A stretch of DNA of 64,000 nt. Origin: Pseudodonghicola flavimaris (lineage in GTDB: Bacteria; Pseudomonadota; Alphaproteobacteria; Rhodobacterales; Rhodobacteraceae). The notes beneath the pieces were generated by a model. That model made no database searches and was not told the DNA's origin. It saw nothing but the letters and a program-made list of their open reading frames with translations. Position numbers and translations under genes: made by a program. This document shows positions 47,209 to 54,483 of the stretch, piece by piece (the stretch's first letter is position 1; the number at the start of each line of letters is the position of its first letter). The stretch lies in assembly GCF_030164425.1 (NCBI RefSeq), contig NZ_JASNJD010000008.1:62001-126000 (forward strand). Direction: 5' to 3'.

Positions 47209-49814
47209 TCCCGGGCCCGCGCGTCACTCCGATCCGCCGGGGCGGCGCGCTGGCGCTGCTGCTTTTGCTGCTGCTCAGCCTCGGCGTCGGCCGCGGGCTG
47301 GCGCAGACGGCGACCCCCGACACCGCCGCCGGCGCCGCCGCCGGGTCGACCATGGCGGAGCAGGTGACTACCGCCGGCAGTGATCCGGACGGCGCACCCA
47401 TCGTTCTGGATCAGGCGGATCAGGCCACCGCGTCGATGGTGCGCAAGGTGATGACGCCGGAGCAGGACCGCTATTACCTGTCCTGGCTGGCCGTCGCCAA
47501 CCGGGCGGAGGCAGCGATCGACGCCAACAGGGCATCGAATGCTGCACTGGAGGAATTGCGCGCGGAAATAGTGTCTTACCGGCAAACCTTCATGTCGGAG
47601 CGGGACAAGAACTCGGCTCGGATCACCACGCTTGAGGCGCAGATCGCCGCCCTCGGGCCAGCGCCGGAAGAGGGCCAGAGCGAGGCGGAGGATATCGCCC
47701 GGCTGCGCAAGACACTGGAAGAGCAGATGGCCACGGTGCGGGTGCCGGCGCTGGTGGCGCAGGAGGCCTACAGCCGCGCCGACGGCCTGATTTCGGAAAT
47801 CGACCGTATCATCCGCGAACGCCAGACCCGCGCCCTGATGGCGCGCGGCAGCAGCCCGCTGAACCCGGCGGAATGGACCGCGGCGCTGACCGAGGCGGAG
47901 GATTTCATCCGTGACATCCGCAACGAGACCTACAACAGCTGGAGCGCGGCGCGCGATCTGCAGCGGATCCGGTCGAACCTGCCGCTGATCCTGGTGCTGA
48001 CGCTGGCCGGCCTGGTGCTGCTGTTCCGCGGTGCCCATTGGGCCGAGCGTCTGGGCGACTGGCTGCACCGGATGGGCGGGCGGGCTGCCAATGTGGTGCG
48101 CTTCATCGTCTCGCTGGGGCGGATCGTGCTGCCGCAGGTCGGGCTGTTCCTGCTGACCCAGGCGGTCACCGCCACCGGCACCATCGGGCTCAGGGGCAGC
48201 ACGCTGATCGGCTTGTTGCCGTTGCTGGGCATCACCGTCTTCGGCTTCATGTGGCTCGCCAACCAGCTCTACCCGCGCGAGGAGCAGGATGCGATGGTGC
48301 CGCTGCCGGCGCCGGCGCGGGCCGCGATGCGGCGCAACATGGTGATCGCGGCGCTGGTGCTGGTGCTCTACCGCGTGGTCGGAGAGATCGAGACGGTGCA
48401 GACCATCGGCGAGACCTCCCGCGCGGTGATGGTCTTTCCGGTCATGCTGGCGGCCTCTTACGTGCTGATACGGATCCGGCGGCTGACCCTGCGCCCGCAG
48501 GAGGGCGAGGAGGCCGAGGCGCTGCCATCCGGCCTGCGCCGGATGGCGCCGGGGCTGCAGCTTCTGACCATGACCATCGCGGTGGGGGCGCCGGTGCTGT
48601 CCGCCATCGGCTATCAGGCGCTGGCCGAGGCGGTGATCTTTCCCGCGATCAAGAGCCTCGCGGTTTTCGGGCTGGTGATCGTGCTGCAGCATTTCCTGCG
48701 CGATATCTATGCCTGGCTGTCCGGCAAGGGCGATGCGGTGGACGAGACCGTCGTTCCGGCGCTGACCGGCTTCGTGCTGGCCATCGCGGCGCTGCCGGTG
48801 CTGGCGCTGGTCTGGGGTGCCAGGGTCACCGATCTGACCGAGCTCTGGGCGCGGTTCCTCGAAGGGTTCTCGATCGGCGACGCACAGATTTCTCCGACCG
48901 ATTTCCTGACCTTCGCGGTGATCTTCGGCATGGGATATGCCGCCACCCGGGCGCTGCAGGGGGCGCTGAAGGGCAGCCTGCTGCCGCGCACCCGGCTGGA
49001 TGCCGGCGGCCAGAATGCGGTGGTCAGCGGCACCGGCTATATCGGTATCATCGCCTCGGCGCTTCTGGCGATCACGCTGGCGGGGATCGACCTCAGTTCG
49101 TTGGCCATCGTCGCCGGTGCGCTCTCTGTCGGCATCGGCTTCGGCCTGCAGACCATCGTGTCGAACTTCGTCAGCGGCATCATCCTGCTGATCGAGCGGC
49201 CGATCTCGGAAGGCGACTGGATCGAGGTGAACGGCCAGATGGGTTATGTCCGCGACATCTCGGTGCGCTCGACCCGGATCGAGACCTTCGACCGCACCGA
49301 TCTGATCGTGCCCAACGCCGATCTGGTCAGCGGCATGGTGACCAATTTTACCCGCGGCAATACCGTTGGCCGGGTGATCGTGCCGGTGGGCGTCGCCTAT
49401 GGCACCGATACCCGGCGGGTAGAGAAGATCCTGGGCGAGATCGCCAATGGCCACCCGATGGTTCTGGCCAACCCGGCGCCGACGGTGGTGTTCCAGGGCT
49501 TCGGGGCGGATTCGCTGGATTTCGAAATCCGGGCGATTCTGCGTGACGTGAACTGGGTGCTGTCAGTGAAATCCGACATGAATCACCAGATCGCCCAGCG
49601 GTTCGCCGAAGAGGGGATCGAGATTCCCTTCGCGCAGCGCGACATCTGGCTGCGCAACCCCGAGGCGCTTCGTGGCGGCCCCGAGGCCGTGGCGACACCG
49701 CCGGCGCCGGCCGCGGAGACAGCGGCAAAAGGCCCCGCGAAACCGGCGGGCGCACATCTGTCGGCCGAGGATCTGGGCCTCGCCGACGGCGAGGCCGAGG
49801 GCGACGAGACCTGA
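47205..49814 (+). CDS. large MscS-type mechanosensitive channel (DUF3772 domain)
   Basis: 869-residue membrane protein. There is a signal peptide (hydrophobic GGALALLLLLLLSLGVG, cleaved near LAQ), then a long periplasmic helical domain of the DUF3772 type (about 60-260). About ten membrane helices follow, then the MscS pore and beta domain, with GALSVGIGFGLQTIVSNFVSG and ISEGDWIEVNGQMGYVRDIS, and the STRIETFDRTDLIVPNADLV segment. A disordered Ala/Pro tail ends the protein. It probably opens under membrane tension during osmotic downshock. The ATG overlaps the cysK stop (ATGA). Confidence 0.93.
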   Translation: MIPGPRVTPIRRGGALALLLLLLLSLGVGRGLAQTATPDTAAGAAAGSTMAEQVTTAGSDPDGAPIVLDQADQATASMVRKVMTPEQDRYYLSWLAVANRAEAAIDANRASNAALEELRAEIVSYRQTFMSERDKNSARITTLEAQIAALGPAPEEGQSEAEDIARLRKTLEEQMATVRVPALVAQEAYSRADGLISEIDRIIRERQTRALMARGSSPLNPAEWTAALTEAEDFIRDIRNETYNSWSAARDLQRIRSNLPLILVLTLAGLVLLFRGAHWAERLGDWLHRMGGRAANVVRFIVSLGRIVLPQVGLFLLTQAVTATGTIGLRGSTLIGLLPLLGITVFGFMWLANQLYPREEQDAMVPLPAPARAAMRRNMVIAALVLVLYRVVGEIETVQTIGETSRAVMVFPVMLAASYVLIRIRRLTLRPQEGEEAEALPSGLRRMAPGLQLLTMTIAVGAPVLSAIGYQALAEAVIFPAIKSLAVFGLVIVLQHFLRDIYAWLSGKGDAVDETVVPALTGFVLAIAALPVLALVWGARVTDLTELWARFLEGFSIGDAQISPTDFLTFAVIFGMGYAATRALQGALKGSLLPRTRLDAGGQNAVVSGTGYIGIIASALLAITLAGIDLSSLAIVAGALSVGIGFGLQTIVSNFVSGIILLIERPISEGDWIEVNGQMGYVRDISVRSTRIETFDRTDLIVPNADLVSGMVTNFTRGNTVGRVIVPVGVAYGTDTRRVEKILGEIANGHPMVLANPAPTVVFQGFGADSLDFEIRAILRDVNWVLSVKSDMNHQIAQRFAEEGIEIPFAQRDIWLRNPEALRGGPEAVATPPAPAAETAAKGPAKPAGAHLSAEDLGLADGEAEGDET

Positions 49815-49933
49815 GACCCGCCTGTCCGGGCGGGTCCGGCGCACCGCGACGATTTCCCAAGGCGATTCAATCGCAAAAAGGCTCAATTTGCACCTTGCAT
49901 TGCCCGCTCCGATCCTGCACATATCCGCCGCAC

Positions 49934-50023
49934 GGACAGTTGGCCGAGTGGTCGAAGGCGCACGCCTGGAAAGTGTGTAGGCGGGAAACCGTCTCGAGGG
50001 TTCGAATCCCTCACTGTCCGCCA
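49934..50023 (+). tRNA. tRNA-Ser (anticodon GGA)
   Basis: 90-base serine tRNA with a 7-bp acceptor stem (GGACAGT with ACTGTCC), discriminator G and encoded CCA. It has the D-arm TTGGCCGAGTGGTCGAAGGC, an anticodon loop CTGGAAA giving GGA, a long variable arm and the T-arm GAGGGTTCGAATCCCTC. It reads UCC/UCU codons. It borders a change from core genes to an accessory-looking region. Confidence 0.98.
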
Positions 50024-50340
50024 TCCATCAATCATCTGATATTTTCAGAAAACCTCCCTGACTTCCTGCGTAATTTCAGGGATTTTGGCGCGGCGGGCTC
50101 ATGCAGAGACGTCTGTGCCGATGGGAACTTCCCCTGGTTTTCCTGCGGGTCTCTGTCGGGGGTGATTTGGGGTTCGGTTTTCCCTGCTTTGCAGGGACTC
50201 TGCAGGGAATTTTCGCGATTTCGGGTGGTTGTGGGGGGGGCGGGAGGTTTTCGCCCGGAAACGACCTGTGCGCTCAGTGACTTAGGCGCGATTTCCCTGC
50301 TCGGCAAGGAGCAGGGAATTTTGATTGTCGGGCTGGGAAT
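50024..50340 (+). repeat. hairpin-rich repeats downstream of tRNA-Ser
   Basis: 317 bases with no gene. A CAGGGA-(A)-TTTT unit occurs three times (50078-50086, 50202-50213, 50311-50322). The last two follow complementary CCCTGC arms, so they form hairpins: TTCCCTGCTC (50293-50302) with GAGCAGGGAA (50309-50318) followed by TTTT is terminator-like, and TCCCTGC (50181-50187) pairs with GCAGGGA (50191-50197). It may be the tRNA terminator duplicated, or remnants of past integrations at the tRNA 3' end. Confidence 0.55.
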
Positions 50341-50750
50341 GGTGCTGTCAAGGCGACGTGCTTGAGCAGGGCAGCGGCGTAGCCTCAGGGCATGACGAAA
50401 CCGACCCCGTTCCGCTACTTCCTGACCAGCCGCGAAATCATCCGGCTGGCTGTGATGTTGTACATCCGATTTCCGCTGTCACTGCGGAGCGTCGAGGACT
50501 TGTTGCACGAGCGCGGGATCGATGTGAGCCACGAGCCGGTCCGGTTCTGGTGGCAGCGTTTTGGCCCGATGTTCGCCGCCGTTCATGCCTCAGTCTTCAA
50601 CCATTTCAATTCGCAGCGCAGCCTGACCTCCAGAGCAAATTACAAGCTGAACCGCGCCGCCGCTTTTGCCGGGCGGCGCTGTCTCTGCGCGGCATAGAGG
50701 GCAGCGATCCTGGCCTTGTGAAGACTGGTTCTCATCGGTCTTACAGCACC
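50341..50750 (+). mobile_element. internally deleted IS6-family insertion sequence
   Basis: 410-base element bounded by imperfect inverted repeats beginning GGTGCTGT on both ends (50341 onward and, reversed, up to 50750), as in IS6-family ends. It encloses a transposase remnant lacking its catalytic core. No 8-base target duplication is visible (CTGGGAAT on the left, GCCGCCAA on the right). It cannot move by itself. The right end is 16 bases from the stop of the SDR gene. Confidence 0.75.
50392..50697 (+). pseudogene. IS6-family transposase remnant
   Basis: 101 codons: the first ~62 match the N-terminus of IS6/IS26-like transposases (YFLTSREIIRLAVMLYIRFP, then SVEDLLHERGIDVSHEPVRF and WWQRFGPMF). 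The last ~35 match the C-terminus (FNHFNSQRSLTSRANYKLNR). Some 130 residues carrying the DDE catalytic triad are missing between them, although the frame is kept. The product should be inactive. Confidence 0.85.
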
Positions 50751-50766
50751 GCCGCCAAGCGCGGCC

Positions 50767-51579
50767 TCAGCGTGGCGGCAGATGCCAGGGAAAAGCCGTC
50801 GCGTTCGGGGCGTTGGCCCAGGACTGCAGCGTCTGGCCGCCGTCGATCAGCCAGTCGACTCCGGTGATGTGGCGCGCCTCGTCGGAGGCGAGGAAGGCCA
50901 CGGCGGCAGCGATATCTTCGGGCTGGCCGATCCGGCGCAGCGGGATGCGATCAGCGAAGTGGCGCACATTGGCGAGATAGGCTTCGCGGTCCGCTGCCGG
51001 CACCCCCAAGGGGGTTTCGACCACCCCGGGGCAGATGGCGTTGACCCTGATGCCGTAGCCTGCCGCATCCAGTGCGGCGCTGCGGGTCAATCCGGTGACG
51101 GCATGCTTGCTGGCGACATAGCCGGGACTGGCCGACAGCACGTCCCAGCCGGCCATGGAGGAGCCCATGTTGACGATGGCGCCGCCCTGGCCGCCTATGA
51201 TCATCGCGCGAATCGCGGCGCGCAACACCAGAAACATGCTGCGCAGGTTGGTGCGGATCACGTGATCCCATTCCTCGGGCGTCAACTCGAACACCGGGCG
51301 GAGCGGGCCGGAAATGCCGGCGTTGTTGAACAGACAGTCGATCCCGCCGAACGCACCGACGGTCTGTGCGACGGCGGCTTCGGCGCCGTCAGTGTCGCTG
51401 ACATCGGCTGCGATGGCGATTGCGCCGTCGAGGCTGGCGGCCAGTTCTCTGGTGCGCTCCGCATGCAGATCGGCGAGAGCGACCCGCGCCCCCTCCGCGG
51501 CAAACCTTTGCGCGGCGGCCCAGCCGATGGAGCCGGCGCCGCCGGTGATCAGAACGCACTTGCCTTCGAAACGGGTCAT
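50767..51579 (-). CDS. short-chain dehydrogenase/reductase
   Basis: 270-residue classical SDR. The NAD(P)-binding motif is CVLITGGAGSIGWAAAQRFA, Asp follows the second strand (LADLHAER, suggesting NAD+), and the structural motif is FNNAGISGP. Catalytic Ser is in NMGSSMAGWD, and Tyr/Lys in SPGYVASKHAVTG. IDGGQTLQSW lies near the C-terminus. It overlaps the epimerase-family gene by four bases, so the two form an operon and presumably act in one pathway. Substrate unknown; a sugar, polyol or hydroxy acid is likely for such pairs. Confidence 0.92.
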   Translation of the reverse strand: MTRFEGKCVLITGGAGSIGWAAAQRFAAEGARVALADLHAERTRELAASLDGAIAIAADVSDTDGAEAAVAQTVGAFGGIDCLFNNAGISGPLRPVFELTPEEWDHVIRTNLRSMFLVLRAAIRAMIIGGQGGAIVNMGSSMAGWDVLSASPGYVASKHAVTGLTRSAALDAAGYGIRVNAICPGVVETPLGVPAADREAYLANVRHFADRIPLRRIGQPEDIAAAVAFLASDEARHITGVDWLIDGGQTLQSWANAPNATAFPWHLPPR

Positions 51580-52433
51580 CGTCTGTCTCCCTCGGTTGCG
51601 TAGTCGCGCCAGCCGTGTCGCGGGAGGAAGCCCAGTTCGCGTCGGGCGAGGCTGCAGTCGATCGGCGCGCTGTGGCCGGGCAGCGGATTGCGCAGCGGCA
51701 CTGCCGCACCGAAGGCGGCTGCGATCAGATCCCGTGTCGGGGTGTCCGAATAGCTGTCGTCGGCGGAGAGGTAGCAGCGCAGATGGCCGCTGCCCTGCCA
51801 GTCCAGCGCCTGGGCGAAGGCCGTGCCGGCGTCGCGCGCGTCGAGGTAGGCCCAGAGATCGGCCGCCGCCGCCGCAGTGTCGCGCCGGGGGCCGATGTCG
51901 CGGGCGAAGCTGTCCGGCGTCTGGAGCCAGGGCATCCGAAGGCTGATCGCGCGCAATGCGCCTTGCCGCACCAGCGCCGCGACCAGTTCTTCTCCCAGCC
52001 ATTTGCTGGTGCCGTAGATGTCCTGCGGCGCGACCGGGTGATCCTCGTCGATCGGCAGGTAGTGCGGGGTGGGCACGGGGGAGGCGAAGGGATAGCCGAG
52101 GACGCTGAAGGAGGAGGCGTAGACGAACAGCCCGACGCGGCAGAGGCGGGCGGCTTCGGTCGCGGCATAGATCGTCGCCATATTGACGCGAAAGACCTCA
52201 GCCCCCGCATGACCGAGGGGGCGGGGGATGGCCGCGCAGTGAAGGATGGCATCGGCGCCCTGGCAGAATTGCACGGTCGTGCCCAGATCGGAGAGATCGG
52301 CTGTCGCCTGTTGCCAGCCGCCGTCGGGCTGCGGCGCGGTGTCGAGACCGAAGACCTCGTGGCCGCGGGTCAGACAGGCCGCAGCCACATGCCGGCCGAG
52401 CAATCCGGCGGCGCCCGTCACAACCACTCGCAT
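51576..52433 (-). CDS. NAD-dependent epimerase/dehydratase family protein
   Basis: 285-residue extended SDR. The Rossmann motif VVVTGAAGLLGRHVAAACLT is followed by LHCAAIPRPLGHAG, the active-site segment FVYASSFSVLGYPF, and YGTSKWLGEELVAAL with the Tyr-x3-Lys pair. It is shorter than UDP-glucose 4-epimerases and resembles uronate dehydrogenase-like or uncharacterised sugar oxidoreductases. It is the first gene of a two-gene operon with the SDR. Its upstream region carries the 11-base motif shared with the amidase operon. Confidence 0.88.
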   Translation of the reverse strand: MRVVVTGAAGLLGRHVAAACLTRGHEVFGLDTAPQPDGGWQQATADLSDLGTTVQFCQGADAILHCAAIPRPLGHAGAEVFRVNMATIYAATEAARLCRVGLFVYASSFSVLGYPFASPVPTPHYLPIDEDHPVAPQDIYGTSKWLGEELVAALVRQGALRAISLRMPWLQTPDSFARDIGPRRDTAAAAADLWAYLDARDAGTAFAQALDWQGSGHLRCYLSADDSYSDTPTRDLIAAAFGAAVPLRNPLPGHSAPIDCSLARRELGFLPRHGWRDYATEGDRR

Positions 52434-52454
52434 TCGATTCTCGCCCCATGCAAA

Positions 52455-52465
52455 TTACTAGCTTT
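52455..52465 (-). promoter_or_regulatory. shared motif AAAGCTAGTAA upstream of epimerase operon
   Basis: AAAGCTAGTAA on the minus strand, 22-32 bases before the epimerase start. The same 11 bases occur in the same orientation relative to the amidase gene at 54445-54455. GGAAAGT also lies next to both copies. In a GC-rich window an exact AT-rich 11-mer at two operon fronts is unlikely by chance; it may be a regulator site or part of a shared promoter. Confidence 0.5.
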
Positions 52466-52634
52466 GGAAAGTATATGAGGGCTGCTGGCGGATAAAGCCG
52501 GGCTATGCGTCGGCGCACCACTGAGCGGCGGCGGCCAGAAAGGCTGCGACAAATTTGGTCATTCTGACCGTGGCGCCCCGATGAAGTTGGGGTCATTTCG
52601 CCGTTCGGCTGGGGCGGTGATCCGGCGGGACAGG

Positions 52635-53072
52635 TTAGGCGACGGTGCCGTCTTCGCGCCGCTCTTGCAGGTCGGCGAGCAGGTTGCGGATCGCTTCCAC
52701 ATCCTCGGCCCCCAGCATTTCCTTCACGAAAACCTCATGCTCCTTGGCGACATCGGCCAGCTGGCTGTTCTTCTGCTTGCCGGCGGGGGCCAGCGTGACC
52801 AGCACGCGGCGGCGGTCGTTCTGGTCGGGGAGCCGCATCACAAATCCCTGGGAAGTCATGCGGTCAATGATCTTGGTCAGGTTGGCCGGTTCGACCAGCA
52901 CGTGACTGGCCAGTTCGCTCATCGAAATCGGGCCGGTTTGCTCGAGACAGCGGAGCACCCGGAAATGGTCGATGGTCAGCCTGTCGGGCTTGAGCCGGCT
53001 TTCCAGATCGAGCTCAATAAGCCGATTCGTGCGCGCGATCAGATAGCCGAGTTGTTTGTTCAATACAGTCAT
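52635..53072 (-). CDS. MarR-family transcriptional regulator
   Basis: 145-residue winged helix-turn-helix regulator: KQLGYLIARTNRLIELDLES, then RLTIDHFRVLRCLEQTGPIS, the recognition region SELASHVLVEPANLTKIIDR and the wing LPDQNDRRRVLVTLAPAGKQ. The ATG at 53072 (MTVLNKQLGY) is preferred; a TTG at 53114 would add 14 residues. A 19-base AT-rich palindrome lies 60 bases upstream. MarR proteins usually repress neighbours and release DNA on binding a small ligand. The flanking SDR/epimerase and amide-hydrolase genes are candidate targets. Confidence 0.92.
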   Translation of the reverse strand: MTVLNKQLGYLIARTNRLIELDLESRLKPDRLTIDHFRVLRCLEQTGPISMSELASHVLVEPANLTKIIDRMTSQGFVMRLPDQNDRRRVLVTLAPAGKQKNSQLADVAKEHEVFVKEMLGAEDVEAIRNLLADLQERREDGTVA

Positions 53073-53131
53073 GTGTGCGTTCAGTGCCTTGACTGCAACT
53101 GGAAGTCCCCGCAATCCAATTGCTGGAAAAG

Positions 53132-53150
53132 TTGATATTCGTAATATTAA
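53132..53150. promoter_or_regulatory. candidate MarR operator (imperfect palindrome)
   Basis: TTGATATTCGTAATATTAA: arms TT-ATATT and AATAT-AA around CGT, with one mismatched pair. It lies 60-78 bases upstream of the marR start in an AT-rich patch. Its size and symmetry fit a MarR dimer site and suggest autoregulation. Confidence 0.5.
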
Positions 53151-53226
53151 TAGTGGATTTGCAAGGGATTGGCGAGCAAATTCGACAGGCTTCCCGCCAC
53201 GACATCGGACTGGCAGAGGGCGGGGA

Positions 53227-54267
53227 TCAGACGGTCTGCCGCACCTCGAAGACGGTTCCGTCGGCTTCGGCGATATGCAGGCGCGGCTCCGGCGCCAGCT
53301 CGGGCTGGCCGAGAATGTTGTAGATCGCCGGGCGGGAGAATTTCCGGTCCAGCATCCGCGCCATCAGGTGGCCGTCGACCCGCTTGGCCTTGCGGGCCAG
53401 CGCGGCAGCCAGATGCACCCCGTCATAGAGTCCCATGGAGTGGACGGTCACCGGCGGTCGCGACTGGCCGAAGCGGTTGGCGTAGGCATCCAGCATCGGC
53501 GCCCGGTGGCTGGTTTTCCCTTCGACGAAGAAGGTCTGCACCGCAAAGAGGTTCTCGGCATTTTCGGGGGCGACGCCATAGAGCTGGGTTTCCTCGAAAG
53601 CCAGCGTCAGCCGCAGCATGTCGCGCGCCAGGCCGCGTTCGCCGAAGGCGCGGTTGAAGCAGACCGCATCCTCGCCCAGCAGCGCGCAGATCACCACATC
53701 GGGGCGCGCCGCGCGGATCTTGTCGAAAACCGGTTGGTAGTCGCGCTCGCCCAGCGGCAACAGCGCTTCGCCGACATGGACCCCGCCGGCGTTGCGGATC
53801 GCGGTCTGCGCGGTGCCGAAGGCGATCTTCGGCCAGATGTAGTCGTTCCCGAGGAAGAAGAACCGCTGCGCCCGCTTGGCCTCGGCCAGCCAGCTGATGC
53901 CCGGTGCCAGAACTTCCCAATCGGTGATGCCCAACGCCGCGGTGCCCGGGCCGGTGAAGCCGCCCTCGTATTGCGGGGTGTAGATGTAGGGGGCAAGGCC
54001 GCAAGCGCCGTCGCGCACGGCCGGGCGCATGTAGCTGGCTTGAAGCCCGACAATCGCGTCAACGTTGTGGTCGAAGGTCAGCCGGCGCGAGGCTGCGAAG
54101 GCCTCCTGCGGGGTGCTGCCCGCGTCGACGGTGACCAGGGACAGTTCGGCACCCAATACACCGCCGGTCGCGTTGATTTCTTCAACGGCGACGATTGCAC
54201 TGCCCTCGGAGGACGGTGTCCAGAGCCCGGTCGGTCCGGAATGGGATAGCATCAGTCCGATTTTCAT
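53227..54267 (-). CDS. AmiC/FmdD-type amide-binding protein without signal peptide
   Basis: 346-residue type I periplasmic-binding-fold protein (Peripla_BP_5 type). It begins MKIGLMLSHSGPTGLWTPSS, with AIVAVEEINATGGVLGAELS, YIYTPQYEGGFTGPGTAALG, FFFLGNDYIWPKIAFGTAQT and DVVICALLGEDAVCFNRAFG. No signal peptide is present, since the protein starts directly with the first beta strand. That fits AmiC, the cytosolic amide sensor of Pseudomonas, rather than the secreted UrtA/FmdD transport receptors. AmiC works through AmiR, and no AmiR gene is seen here. It is divergent from the amidase gene and may control it. Confidence 0.85.
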   Translation of the reverse strand: MKIGLMLSHSGPTGLWTPSSEGSAIVAVEEINATGGVLGAELSLVTVDAGSTPQEAFAASRRLTFDHNVDAIVGLQASYMRPAVRDGACGLAPYIYTPQYEGGFTGPGTAALGITDWEVLAPGISWLAEAKRAQRFFFLGNDYIWPKIAFGTAQTAIRNAGGVHVGEALLPLGERDYQPVFDKIRAARPDVVICALLGEDAVCFNRAFGERGLARDMLRLTLAFEETQLYGVAPENAENLFAVQTFFVEGKTSHRAPMLDAYANRFGQSRPPVTVHSMGLYDGVHLAAALARKAKRVDGHLMARMLDRKFSRPAIYNILGQPELAPEPRLHIAEADGTVFEVRQTV

Positions 54268-54483
54268 AAATCTCGATCCTACGTCGAGGGGGTCTCATTT
54301 CAATCATGCAGGCGACTCAGGGGGCAGGGCCCGGGTTCCGGGCGGCTTTCCCGGGTCGGTTTGCCTGTTTTTGCGCCAGTTGGAGCGCAGAGGGCTGACC
54401 CCAGGGGAGTTTCCGTTTGTATAATGGAAAGTGCAATAGTTAAAAAAGCTAGTAAGTGATCCGGTGTAGTTGGAGGAAGCGAG
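54268..54483 (+). promoter_or_regulatory. divergent control region of the amidase operon
   Basis: 216 bases between the AmiC-like and amidase genes. The half next to the amidase is AT-rich and includes GTATAATGG (-10-like), GGAAAGT and the AAAGCTAGTAA motif (54445-54455) shared with the epimerase operon. GGAGGAAGCGAG then serves as the ribosome site for the amidase. No gene is visible. Confidence 0.55.

Noticed and set aside
50333-50758. Target-site duplication around the IS6 relic
   Set aside because: The eight bases on each side (CTGGGAAT and GCCGCCAA) do not match, so the flanks have been rearranged or eroded.
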